From contig OY759263.1 in assembly GCA_963662155.1 (NCBI GenBank), forward strand, positions 4,170,041 to 4,234,040: a DNA stretch of 64,000 nucleotides, given 5' to 3'. Made by a program: the position numbers and the translations under genes. Position 1 is the stretch's first letter. Every line of letters starts with the position of its first letter. Source of the stretch: Lamellibrachia columna (lineage: Eukaryota; Annelida; Polychaeta; Sabellida; Siboglinidae). Below the pieces are notes generated by a model, which worked only from the letters and a program-made list of their open reading frames with translations, had not been told where the DNA came from and did not search any database. Shown here one piece after another: positions 25,014 through 38,900 of this stretch.

Positions 25014-25664
25014 TTACGTGAGCTGTATTAGAGCTTGCAAAATACATCTTGCCTCAGTGGCAATCCTTTTACCTAAGTAATATGCAGACTAAAAGTGTGC
25101 GTGCGTGCGTGCGAGCGTGCGTGTGTATTTTAAACCAAGTTACTTATTCAGTTGTGTCATGGTACACTTTTGCTTTGTGTTCCAATCACAATATAAGGGT
25201 GATTTGCATATTTGGGGCCATTTTTAAGCTTCCAAATGAATTAAATTGTACATACGACGAAATACCACACCTGATAGTTTTTTAAGGTACCAATGTATGC
25301 ATATTAGCTAAATGATGATTGTAGACAAATTAAGGCCATTCTGTCTCTTTCTTCATAGCCGTTTTGGTTTTCTGGCGGTTTGCAAAGATTGTTCGACTGC
25401 AATATTTTAATGTCATACATATGTCCTTACAGCAGCTATAACTAAGTGACGGAATTAATGGACTTAAAATATGCGGCTATATGAATACAATGAAAAGTGT
25501 GTGTTTTTTTCATATAAATTGTGTATGCCATCATTGCAACGTGGAAGATACTATATTATGTTTTGTCACAGTTCCTTGTGGAAGTCCTTGTGGGGTTAGA
25601 CTTTCCATGCAAACTGTTTGTGCTGCAGTGGATTTAAGGAATGTCATTATCCGACATAGTTCTC

Positions 25665-26967
25665 TGGGACAGGCGGTTTTTGATGGGGTTGACCTAAGAA
25701 ATTATGTTTTTATTTTTTACGTGCAGTACGTAGCATACTATTAATAACAACACATTTTACACTATTTACAATCAAAACAAAAACATTTGGAATCAAGACA
25801 AATATCACAATAAAAGCAATACATATAACTGTATGGAGAGTGAAGTAAATAATCATAATAAAAAAGTTGACTGACCTGACGATATAAAGGTAAATCAACT
25901 TGTTCTGTAAATATGTATTATAACGTAACAAGTACTGCAAGCAGTAGTGTATTTGATAAAAAAAAATCCTAAGTCGCCCTTCCAGATGTGATGGAATTTG
26001 AAATCGTTCTTGCGGTATAAATGCAACACTAAAGTTTTAAGTGGTGAAATATATACTCTCGAATAAACTGCTGTCCTAAGTATTTATTTACAATTTCAAA
26101 CAGTTTTTTATTTGCTCACACACTAAATATATAAGCAGGAAACTGTTGTAGTTGTTATTTATATTTATTCTGTTTAATATTGGTTTGAGGTTATCAACTT
26201 GATGACATCGCCTCTCTCCATCTTGTATCGAAACTGTAGTTGTCTGGTGAAACGTTAATCGTATATTTCCATAAATAAAGTGCCTCACGCGACAATATGG
26301 ATTCAAAGGCAACTGGAGACGCACTTTATAAGCAGCCTGACCGGCAGAATCAAGGTAGAAATTGTGTACCTTAATATACGTGCAACCGTAAGCGTCTCAT
26401 AAAAGTAAACATCTTGATTCATGCGTTTGACATCTATGTCAAAGTAATGATCTAGTCTACTCTACTCTATTCTAGTCCGAGTCGTACGCAATACATTAGT
26501 CATTACTGATCATGGCTACATAGCTATCCTTGCAAGCAAGTGGTTGCAGAACTAATACAAACCTAACATTTTTCTCAACTTCAATATTTTGTAGGCTAAT
26601 TTTGTAACTGATAATCCAATTTGTAAGTTATTTATGATGATTTTGCTGTGTTCTAACAGTTAAATACTTATCACTGCGGTATGCTGTTTGACTGTTTTAT
26701 ATCGTCATAATGCATTTTCGAGCTCTTCGAAACTTAATTATGATAAAAATATGATAAGCACAATCTTCTATACATCTAAAATAGAAAATTAATCATATCC
26801 CAAAACTTATAATAAGGACCAATTACTTGCTCCCATAGCCCAACTGCCAATTTTGAGCCATGTTATCTACCTTCATAGTGAACAAGAAAACATATTTAAC
26901 GATGTTCTAAGCAAAACGGTCTAGAGCTATCAAAAATATAAGTGACCAATGACTCCAATTTGAAGTA
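25665..26967. other. Intergenic stretch between SF3B6 copy B and TPD52
   Basis: About 1.3 kb of AT-rich DNA with no long reading frame or repeat recognised. The two genes are head to head, so it probably holds TPD52 upstream sequence and perhaps an untranslated first exon. Confidence 0.5.
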
Positions 26968-29900
26968 ATGTTTAGCTGTGATGTAATCTGGGCATCAGCA
27001 GGAGCCGATGACAGTTTCTATGACACCATCACTTCCCCGGAATATGACAACGCCGTCAACCATGGATCTGTTGTCCCCCAAGACCCTGAGGAGAAGGCAC
27101 GACAGGAGGCAGCATGGAAGATTGAGCTAGATAAGGTAAGTGTCAGCAACCACTACACGCAACAGATATGCCAAAAGTAAGGTCTTACAAAAGTGCACGG
27201 TAATAAAGTCACAGTAAGAAAGTCACAGTGTTTTATTCAAAGACTATAATATTATATTAAATACAAAGGTACAGAACATAATCAGATTTTAACATGCCAC
27301 TATTAAGTGATACTATTTATTTTGATAGTAATGTATCACTGTGTATTGCTTAGCATTATATCTTGATTTGAATTTATTTAAATATAGATTTAACAAGATT
27401 ACCATCCCAAACAACAAATTCCAGATGGCAATTGGACAAGGAAGCCATTGGCTTATCGAGAGTCCAAAAATTTTATCATCTATGTGTAGCCCACCCTTTC
27501 TCCTTTCCTTTTCACTCTCTTTACAAACGACTGTGTATCTGGTAACCAATCTGTTCGCGTGGTTAAGTTCTCGGATGACACCACTGTAATTGGCTGTGTC
27601 AACAATGCTAACGAGTCTGTGTATAGAGAGGAAGTTCAAAGACTGGTCGGCTGGTGTAAGAACAACAACCTGGTACTAAACATATCCAAAACGAAGGAAA
27701 TGATCATTGATTTTCGCAAAAAGAAAACACCCATCCACCCCCTTGTCATTGACGGTACTGAAGTTTTACAAGCCGACTCTGTAACATTTTTGGGTTCGAC
27801 TATTTCTAAAGATCTTTCCTGGTGTAATAACACGATTGGCATCATTAAAAAAGCACAAAAACGCATGTACTTCCTTAGACACCTCAAACGATTCGGCTTA
27901 TCTCAAGCAATATTAACACGTTTCTACCGCGCAGTTATTGAAAGTGTCTTGTCATTTTCTATCACTGTCTGGTTTGGTCGCGCCAGCCAAGATGAAATTA
28001 ATCAAATTGAATCAGTCGTCAAGTACGCCTCTAAACTAATCGGGTTAAATATGCCGTCCATCAGATCTCTTTATCTATCTCGCAGTTTGCGCAAATCCAA
28101 GCGCATTGTACAAGACGAATATCATCCAGCCAACCATCTCTTTGAACTCCTTCCCTCCGGTAAGCGCTACCGTAGCATAAAAACTAAAACGACGCGATTT
28201 AACAATAGTTTCTATCCTCAAGCGCTGAGATTTTTAAACGGAGAGCCATCATAAATGTCTTGCCTCTGGTAGGTAGATGCAATGTCGCCTTTTTAATTTT
28301 TTATTTATTTATTTATTTATTTTTTTTTTAATCTTTAATTTTTTAAATTTTTTAATCTTGCAACCTATTATATTACTCTCGCTTGTTTTCAACTGTTTTT
28401 AGTATTACGATTGTGATATGTAATGTTTAGTTCCGTGTGTGATTGGGTGCATGAGTGTATGTTTGTGCTAACGCCACAACACTACAAATTCCTTGTACTT
28501 GCTACTTGGTAATAAAACGTATCTTATCTTATCATAGATCTGTCAATTCTATTTTTAAACATGTTCACGCTACTACCAATGGCGGACAGCCAGTTGTGTA
28601 GTGTTACAGTGCTGGTTGCGCGTGCAGCCACTAGGTTTGGAAATGTTGCACTGTTTTGGGTGGAAATTGAGGGGATCAGGTTTTGGGGTCCGCACTGCCT
28701 GAGTTCACTCAGGTGTATAAATGAGTACCTGCTCCTGCTGTGTCGGATATTAATGTTTGATGCACTGGACCATGTCAGGGGAATTGTAAACTTGTGTCTG
28801 CTTGAGTTGGCAAACCTTGATTTAAGCACTGGTTGATTTTGGAAGCACTGGTCCTATTTACCTAATTGATTCAGGAATAGGAATCATTGACATAGATGCA
28901 TAAAAAACCATCACCTGTTTTTTTATGAAGTTTGCCAAATAGTTCTGCACTTCTGATTTCATATGAATTGTACATAGCTTTTATTCACAAATGAGATAAT
29001 ATCACTTGTTTTTGTTTCAACTGCCAATTAATCTCAACACAATAGAGATAGTGGAACTGTTTAGAATAAGGTTAACCTCACTATTAAGGTCACCCTCGGG
29101 ACTGGAGAAGAGAGTCCTGAACAGCGAACTGACTGTATTAGCGGAACCAATGTCCTATATATGTACTTTACTTTTCTGGAAATAATTTGGGACTGCCCCA
29201 TGGGTCGTGGTGACCATAAAGCGAAGTTCAACTGTTTCTGGTTGGTTGTATATATGCGTGCGTGCATGTACGTGTTCAGAATAGTCGCCTACAATTTACA
29301 AAGGCACAAACGCCGCACATCCATCAAGATACTCGTGTTGTGCCAGCTATTTATTTCCAAAGTAAAACTTATAATCAAAATAAATTACCTGTCATTCAGT
29401 TGCAAAGTAACCTTTATATAAAGACATTTCTCATTGAATGATCACTACTTTTGGTCATATGTGTGCACTTGTGATCACTATATATGTGCACTTATTCTAC
29501 TTTAGTCACTATACAATATATATGTTCACTTTCAGGTTGAGGCAGAGATTGCAACGCTTCGTTCCGTGCTCGCCACCAAGGTACATCGTGCGGGAGAGTT
29601 AAAACACGAACTCGGCATCGGTGTTATTGTTGAACTGAAGGAGGATGTTAAGCACAGCCTGCAGAACATCAAGGAGTCAGATGCGTAAGTATATGAGGGT
29701 GAACAGGTGACAACAGTGGTGATGATGGTAACGGTGATACAGGTAGGATTAATGTGGCAATAGGTGATTTTATTGTCATTGAGTTGCTGTTTTTCAGTGA
29801 CCATAAAGGTTGTGAATGCGAGGGCAATTTCCTGACAGTTAAAACAGTGCATATGACTTAATTTCTCTGACAGTGACATGTGGATGTTGGTGACAATATT

Positions 29901-32900
29901 ACTCTGTCAATGACACGTGTTTGTGACTGCATTGCTGTGACAGTGACACATGTTTGTGACAGCTCTGTCTCATCACCAAAACTGTGATCATGGCAATACT
30001 GTTGATCAGAAACTGTCAGTTAGAGTTGCATCTCATGTTCTACCTGAGAACAGATTAGAAGGTGTTGTTCTCAAATGTTGACCAGAACACCTATGCCCAT
30101 AAATAATGCAGGCCATACATATGCTATTACTGGGACTGCGGGACACAGTACTTCCTTTCCTCAGCCGTTGATTACGATGTACCTGGTAGGTCACACCAGG
30201 CCAGTGGTTCATTAGACAGTATGTTTGTGAGTCACACCCATCAGAACTTGGACCAGACTGGGTCCAGTTACTGTTTCATAATTGTAATTAATTACAGGCA
30301 AAATGTTGTAATTGTAATTGATACAGACAGAAAGCATGATTGTAATTGGTTCTGGTTTTTAAATGTTGATGTAATTGTCAGATTTTAGCCACATGTACTA
30401 TTTGCACCATTTTGTTTAAAAATTATTTTTCAGGTTTATATGCATCTTCTGTGTGCACACCACACTCCTAGGTTAGCCCCAGAAAGGGCTGTATAGAGTA
30501 GAGCAACTGAAGACTGAAGTCATTGTGATTGTTTCCAATCATCTGATTACCACAACTGCATCATTTGTGAATATTTACAGTATTTCTTTCATATCACACA
30601 CTTTACGTAAACTGTCTCAGTCTCACACAAGTTGAAAATCAAAACTTATTTATAACACCTGCTTGCATAATCAAAGGAATATTCAAACTTTTGGAATAAA
30701 TAGTTACTTTACTTACATTACTGAACATTAAATGTATCATGACATTTTTAATGCTTTATTATTTGATTGCTCAGCGTACCAATCCAACTGTTTACAACTG
30801 GAATTGCTAATTGATTAGACTGCCTAACCCCTTTTGTTTTGGTGCGCTGCCAAACTTGTGTCTCCCGAGAATTTTAATGCAATAGAAGTGTTTTGTGTTG
30901 TATTTCTAGTAAATGACAGGACAAGGACATTCACCAAGACGTTTGAAGTTTTGAATGACTTAAAACAGACTGGTTTAGTATATCATATTACAGTGTTATC
31001 CGGCCAGTTGGTCCCCAAAACAGTGTGTTGAAATGAAGACATAAAAAATAACAGCAATTTACAGCATATCCAGATCGTTCCACATAAAAGCATTGGATTA
31101 CTGAAAAACCGGATTATTGAAGAACGGATAAACGAGTCATGACAGTAATTGTGTTTGATGTTGTGAACTGCACCCAGTCTTGCTTGAGGCTACCATGATC
31201 GGGACCATTTTGTTTTTCTTTTTACCTGCTTGTGCCTGAATCTTTCAATTTGTGCCACTCTGTTCCCTTTGTATATACATCACTTGTTTCCCCGTGTCAG
31301 TGTCACATGTCATGACACACGTAGCATACGGGGGGGGGGGGTGCCACATAATTGAGTAAAGGTGCACCCACTGTTCAAGGCTGCAGTCATAAAATTTTTC
31401 AATTCCACTTTGAACCACAAATAAAATATGCATTTCTAAGCTATGCTATGATGATTATGATAGTTTGTTTATATATACTGTGTGTGACACCATCAAGGTT
31501 AAAAAAATAGCTTTTTTATTGGTAGCAGCAGCAGAGAATGTTTGCATAGTGATATTTTAATTAAAATAAAATTTACTGTAACTCTTTACAATAAGTCCAA
31601 TTAAACAAAGCAAAAAATCTTTACAAAACTTTATTAAACATTGTTCTACCTGGACATAAATAAAAAATTGTATTATGATGTAAAAAAAATATCTGAGAAA
31701 AAATGCTTTAATGGTACAACATATATTAATTTTTTTTATGGAAAATCATTGGCCCTATATTATAGGGCCAATGATTTTCCATAATTTTTTTTTATATTTT
31801 CAGTTTCATCAATTCAAATAGCAAATTCCGTTTCAATTTCATTGGTGCTTTTTCTTGCTTCCGTCAGAGGATAATATCCTGACACTGATCTCCTCACAGT
31901 TGGAAAAAGTACATACTTTGCTGCAGCATTCATTCAATAAGCTACACTGTCAGGCACTTCATAGCATGTTACTTTGCAGTCTTTCATGGTAAAATGTTCC
32001 AGCCCTCCTCCCACCCCCAGAGCATGCGACTAGCACACTGTAGACAATTTTTGCACTGTGCACACCTTATGAGTTGTTTCTGTTGCCTGCTATAGGTATC
32101 AAAAGACGAATGAAAAGTTGGTGCAGATCAGTGATACAATTACGGGGTCAGACGCGTGAGTGTCGCTTCTTCATTTTGTTAGCAGGTGGCGCCACGTACA
32201 GGACATATTTACCGCTCCCACTGTTAACTTTTTGAACAATTCAGCTAATGTCGTGTGTCTTGTAGCATTTTGGTGACTGACTGCTAGGTGGCAGTGCATA
32301 TTATTTGTTGTTGTCTCTATCTATCCTGATGTGACTGGTCTTCTACGACAGTCTCCTGATTGTGCTGTCATTTAGCATTTAATGGATTGTGCAAGAAATG
32401 TGACATAAAATGTGCACATTTGTCAAATAAACTATCATGCAGATTTCAAGTAGCAGAAATGATGACTCTAAAATGGTTACATTTATGTGACTGGTCCAAC
32501 AGATAGTTCATTAATACACTTTAAAAAACTATAGAAGTCTGGTGAAGCCCTGTAATGCAGTGGTGGTGACAACATTGTCTGGTAATCGTTAAATAATGTG
32601 CTCATCAAGGAACCCAGTGAATGGTTGACTGTATAAGTGAACTTATCAAGGAACCCAGTGAATGGTTGACTGTATAAGTGAACTTATCAAGGAACCCAGT
32701 GAATGGTTGACTGTATAAGTGAACTTATCAAGGAACCCAGTGAATGGTTGACTATATGAATGAACTCATCCATATAAAGCTGTTAATTCTTATGATTCTA
32801 TTGCATCACTTTGTGTTGTTGTTAAAATCTGATGTTGTTTATATGTGAAAAAATCATGACAGCAACCCCTCTGAATATTAATTATGTAGAAACCATATAC

Positions 32901-35900
32901 CCGGGTAGTTATTTTCTAATAAACTAAAATCAAAGCCAGTGTTTTCATTTTGTTTTTGGACCCTTTTGGAATTATTATTATTATTTACTGGTGATTCCAG
33001 AAATGTAAATCTTTGGTATTGATTGTTGAAGCTTTTCTGACATTGTTCCCTTGCAGCTATCAGAAGACAAATGCTGCGTTCAAGTCGTTTGGTTTGTTTG
33101 CCACAAAGAAACTGGGGGAAGTGAGGTCAGTGTGTATACATAAGTGAAACAGTAGCTTGCAGTGCCTATCACACGTGTTTGCTATTTTTGCTCATATTCA
33201 AATAAAAAAATCTAAAGATAATTTGTGCACTTATTTTTGTCGAATTAAATAACGTCAGCAGAGTATGTACATTTATTTTCTACGATTGTTCCAAGTTGTA
33301 TAGTTTTTGTCAAATTCCCATTTAAGTTCCTTCGTATGGTAGAAATGCTTCGTGAAGCTGCATCTCCTGGGAGACATACCCCGGCAGATGTCACAAAATG
33401 GTATGACCAGAATAGAAGAACCAGCTGCAAGATCGCTGTGAATTATCATGTTTAGTTGTAAAATATTTCAGCTGTGTGTATAAAGTGATGGATTGTATGA
33501 CTGTGAAGGTATTTTATTTGGCTAAAAGTTACTTTTTTAAGAAAGAATTTTAACTTGCAGCAACATTGTCATAGGCACTTTAAGTAACGAGATTTAACAA
33601 GATTACCATCCAGGGCAAAGACCAAGTGGACATGGAAGCAGTTGGTTTATCGACAGTCCAACAATTGGTCATCTATGTGTAACCCACCCTCCTGAGATAT
33701 TTGTCTACTTTGTTTTTAAACATATTCACGCTGCTTTAAGGAAACATAATTACCATAATCATGAAGTTTCTTGTACAAAATTAGCAGAAATTGCTGTGTT
33801 TATTTGAGCAAATGTGCTGGTTAAGTTAATACAACTAATGATTAGAGCCATAGAGGTGGCTGCCTGGAGGAGAGGAGATGATAAGTGTGAGAATGGGACA
33901 TGACTTGTTGGTGACAGATAATGATGGTATCCAGCTATGACGTGTTGTTTGTTGTCTGCAGGAACACAACAGCGTTTAAGTCATTTGAAGAGAAAGTTGG
34001 AGACGCGTACACATCTGTAAAGGTAATACACTGAAATCCCTACCAATGTTATCTGTTGAGAGGTTTCACTTTCATTCTGTAGGTCTAAGTTTTATTTTAC
34101 AGTAACACACACTCGAGTGAAGCATCACAGGAAATGTGCTGACGTGTTTGGGGATGTGACAAGGCAGTTTCACACAAAAACAATGAGTTCATTTAAGTTG
34201 ATTTCCCAAAACTTTTTGTGGACTTCTGTTTTAATTATATGTAAACAGTTATGACGAAAAATCATCTTAACCTGTGAGCATATTTAGTGATACCTGTTTT
34301 CATGGTCCTTAATTTTTTATGAATCAAACTTTATGATAAAATTCTTGTTGTGCCAACAAAATTAGTACTTACCCAAAGGGAACAACCTGCTATATAAATT
34401 GTGTGGCAGATACCTGGCTGTGTCTTAGATATTGCTGATGGTGGCAGCACTAAGTGGCATGGTGATAATGTGATATCATGTAATTTTGTCATGTGGTGTC
34501 ATGTCATTTTGTCATGTGGTGTTGTGTCATTTTTGCCACAATCCTGTCAGAATGTCTCGTTGTGAAATGTTGTATTCAGACATGCCTACTGCCCCAGATG
34601 TTCTTGTATGCTTGCAACTTACAATGGATCAGATGAAAGTTATTTCATCAACAATACTATCAATACAGTTGTTAACAATAGTGTTGGCTTAATAGTTAAC
34701 CTCCCCAGTAATAACAACATTAACGTATTAAAATTGGAGAATACAAGCAAATATTTTCATGCTCTGCAAGTTTACTACTTGTGTTTTGTGATGAATTCGC
34801 AAATGTAAACATAATAACTTTTTAGCTATGTTGGTTTTTTAAGATAGTCACTTTGGAGTGTAAGATTTTTAGTCAACTTTGTGTCAGATGTAGTTTTAAT
34901 ATATTCTAGAAAACCCAGAAGATAAAAAAAAATTTGTGTGTGAAACATGGAAGGGATTTATTCAGGAAGCTGCATTGTGGCTTGGTTAGCAGACATCAGT
35001 ATTACATGATTGGTGGACATGTTGTTTTTTTTCTCAGTAAAGTTAACCTTGTGTTTCTTCCTGATCATGTGTGGATGCCTTCATAATGAGGGTGCCTCTT
35101 ATTACATGTGTGGATGCCTTCATAATGAGGGTGCCTCTTATTACATGTCGCTCCTAACCCTGGCACATTGCTTTCTTACATCAGTCATCTCGCTCCTATG
35201 GAAACTTCTCATCTCGAATGGTGAGTGAACAATTCACTGTAGGTAAAACCGTTGCACCTCATGTTTCTCTTGGTATATACTTGTAAATTGTGGCTTCTTT
35301 GTGGTATGCTAACAGCCAGGTGGGGAGGGTGGGGAGGAGGGTTTATGATAATGTGTACGTATCACTTTTAAAGAATTGTGCCTTTGATTGACACTGATAA
35401 AAGTTGGAAAACTGTTGGCATATGTGAATTGCATTTGACTGTATTAGTAATATAGTGATGACCCCAGTCATACTTGCCACAGACCAAGTTGTGTCTTCTG
35501 ACGTACTCATCGAGTGTCCTCTGTGCATGATAGACATAGACATAGTCGAGATTTCTGCATGCTGCATTCTCCGAATAATCACTTCATTGATGGGGGCGGG
35601 GTTGAAGCCCTGTCGTCTTGCAGCATATACACACCCACTTGTCTTTCACCGCTGCAATGTTCTAGGTGGACACATCTGCTGCATGAGTATGTTATGTGGG
35701 AAACCTCCGTTGAAAGTTATGAGGGAAAGTAAGCCAGTAAATGTAGGCAGGCAGAGGAGGTTCCCCGAGTTATCACTTTTGATTATTGCTCCCATTGTTT
35801 ATCATTTGGAGGTCCCTAGGGACTAACTCAAAACACTGATCTTTACAATTTTTCAAAATAGGTTTCATGGAACATGGAAGTTAGCAGCTGTTTTGTTTTT

Positions 35901-38900
35901 GTATATCTGTATATTTGTTGCAAGGGCATAATTTATTTTTCAATCAAAGTTTTAGCGTGTGTTGGCTTCTAGTGCATACAGGCAGTTTTGTATTATGATG
36001 GCTGAACTGGAACTGTATGTGATGGTTACTGTGTGAAGGATGTGATGGTTACAGTATGAAGGATGTGATGGTTACTGTGTGAAGGATGTGATGGTTACAG
36101 TATGAAGGATGTGATGGTTACTGTATGAAGGATGTGATGGTTACTGTGTGAAGGATGTGATGGTTACAGTGTGAAGGATGTGATGGTTACTGTGTGAAGG
36201 ATGTGATGGTTACAGTATGAAGGATGTGATGGTTACTGTGTGAAGGATGTGATGGTTACTGTGTGAAGGATGTGATGGTTACAGTGTGAAGGATGTGATG
36301 GTTACTGTGTGAAGGATGTGATGGTTACAGTATGAAGGATGTGATGTTTACTGTGTGAAGGATGTGATGGTTACAGTATGAAGGATGTGATGGTTACTGT
36401 GTGAAGGATGTGATGGTTACTGTATGAAGGATGTGATGGTTACTGTGTGAAGGATGTGATGGTTACAGTATGAAGGATGTGATGGTTACTGTGTGAAGGA
36501 TGTGATGGTTACAGTATGAAGGATGTGATGGTTACTGTGTGAAGGATGTGATGGTTACTGTGTGAAGGATGTGATGGTTACAGTGTGAAGGATGTGATGG
36601 TTACTGTGTGAAGGATGTGATGGTTACAGTGTGAAGGATGTGATGGTTACTGTGTGAAGGATGTGATGGTTACAGTATGAAGGATGTGATGGTTACTGTG
36701 TGAAGGATGTGATGGTTACAGTATGAAGGATGTGATGGTTACTGTATGAAGGATGTGATGGTTACTGTGTGAAGGATGTGATGGTTACAGTGTGAAGGAT
36801 GTGATGGTTACTGTGTGAAGGATGTGATGGTTACAGTATGAAGGATGTGATGGTTACTGTGTGAAGGATGTGATGGTTACTGTGTGAAGGATGTGATGGT
36901 TACAGTGTGAAGGATGTGATGGTTACTGTGTGAAGGATGTGATGGTTACAGTATGAAGGATGTGATGTTTACTGTGTGAAGGATGTGATGGTTACAGTAT
37001 GAAGGATGTGATGGTTACTGTGTGAAGGATGTGATGGTTACTGTATGAAGGATGTGATGGTTACTGTGTGAAGGATGTGATGGTTACAGTATGAAGGATG
37101 TGATGGTTACTGTGTGAAGGATGTGATGGTTACAGTATGAAGGATGTGATGGTTACTGTGTGAAGGATGTGATGGTTACTGTGTGAAGGATGTGATGGTT
37201 ACAGTGTGAAGGATGTGATGGTTACTGTGTGAAGGATGTGATGGTTACAGTATGAAGGATGTGATGGTTACTGTGTGAAGGATGTGATGGTTACTGTTTG
37301 AAGGATGTGATGGTTACTGTATGAAGGATGTGATGGTTACTGTGTGAAGGATGTGATGGTTACTGTGTGAAGGATGTGATGGTTACAGTGTGAAGGATGT
37401 GATGGTTACTGTGTGAAGGATGTGATGGTTACAGTATGAAGGATGTGATGTTTACTGTGTGAAGGATGTGATGGTTACAGTATGAAGGATGTGATGGTTA
37501 CTGTGTGAAGGATGTGATGGTTACAGTATGAAGGATGTGATGGTTACTGTGTGAAGGATGTGATGGTTACTGTTTGAAGGATGTGATGGTTACTGTATGA
37601 AGGATGTGATGGTTACAGTATGAAGGATGTGATGGTTACTGTGTGAAGGATGTGATGGTTACAGTATGAAGGATGTGATGGTTACTGTGTGAAGGATGTG
37701 ATGGTTACTGTTTGAAGGATGTGATGGTTACTGTATGAAGGATGTGATGGTTACTGTGTGAAGGATGTGATGGTTACTGTGTGAAGGATGTGATGGTTAC
37801 AGTGTGAAGGATGTGATGGTTACTGTGTGAAGGATGTGATGGTTACAGTATGAAGGATGTGATGTTTACTGTGTGAAGGATGTGATGGTTACAGTATGAA
37901 GGATGTGATGGTTACTGTGTGAAGGATGTGATGGTTACAGTATGAAGGATGTGATGGTTACTGTGTGAAGGATGTGATGGTTACTGTTTGAAGGATGTGA
38001 TGGTTACTGTATGAAGGATGTGATGGTTACTGTGTGAAGGATGTGATGGTTACTGTGTGAAGGATGTGATGGTTACAGTGTGAAGGATGTGATGGTTACT
38101 GTGTGAAGGATGTGATGGTTACAGTATGAAGGATGTGATGTTTACTGTGTGAAGGATGTGATGGTTACAGTGTGAAGGATGTGATGGTTACTGTGTGAAG
38201 GATGTGATGGTTACAGTATGAAGGATGTGATGGTTACTGTATGAAGGATGTGATGGTTACAGTATGAAGGATGTGATGGTTACTGTGTGAAGGATGTGAT
38301 GGTTACTGTTTGAAGGATGTGATGGTTACTGTATGAAGGATGTGATGGTTACTGTGTGAAGGATGTGATGGTTACTGTGTGAAGGATGTGATGGTTACTG
38401 TGTGAAGGATGTGATGGTTACTGTGTGAAGGATGTGATGGTTACAGTATGAAGGATGTGATGTTTACTGTGTGAAGGATGTGATGGTTACAGTGTGAAGG
38501 ATGTGATGGTTACTGTGTGAAGGATGTGATGGTTACAGTGTGAAGGATGTGATGGTTACTTTGTGAAGGATGTGATGGTTACTGTGTGCAGGATGTGATG
38601 GTTACTTTGTGAAGGATGTGATGGTTACTGTGTGCAGGATGTGATGTTTACTGTGTGAAGGATGTGGTGGTTACAGTGTGAAGGGTGTGATGGTTACTGT
38701 GTGAAGGATGTGATGGTTACTGTGTGAAGGATGTGATGGTTACAGTGTGAAGGATGTGATGGTTACTTTGTGAAGGATGTGATGGTTACTGTGTGCAGGA
38801 TGTGATGGTTACTGTGTGAAGGATGTGATGGTTACTGTGTGAAGGATGTGGTAGTTACAGTGTGAAGGATGTGATGGTTACTGTGTGAAGGATGTGATGG

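Larger units (their letters stand above)
16357..25664. repeat. Segmental duplication, copy B
   Basis: Collinear copy of 1-7570. It is longer mainly because of an extra 2.45 kb at about 21977-24428, an expanded 34-bp minisatellite (16684-17227), and about 80-100 bases of promoter sequence around 24920-25030. Beyond 25664 the sequence runs on toward TPD52 without a visible junction, so this copy probably has the ancestral right flank. Confidence 0.92.
29685..32095. other. TPD52 intron 2
   Basis: No gene seen. Contains the hAT fragment (30254-30675), a G-run at 31331-31340 and the hairpin at 31736-31784. Around 31060-31150 there is ACCGGATTATTGAAGAACGG, reminiscent of Tigger/pogo ends but without a partner. 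Confidence 0.5.
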
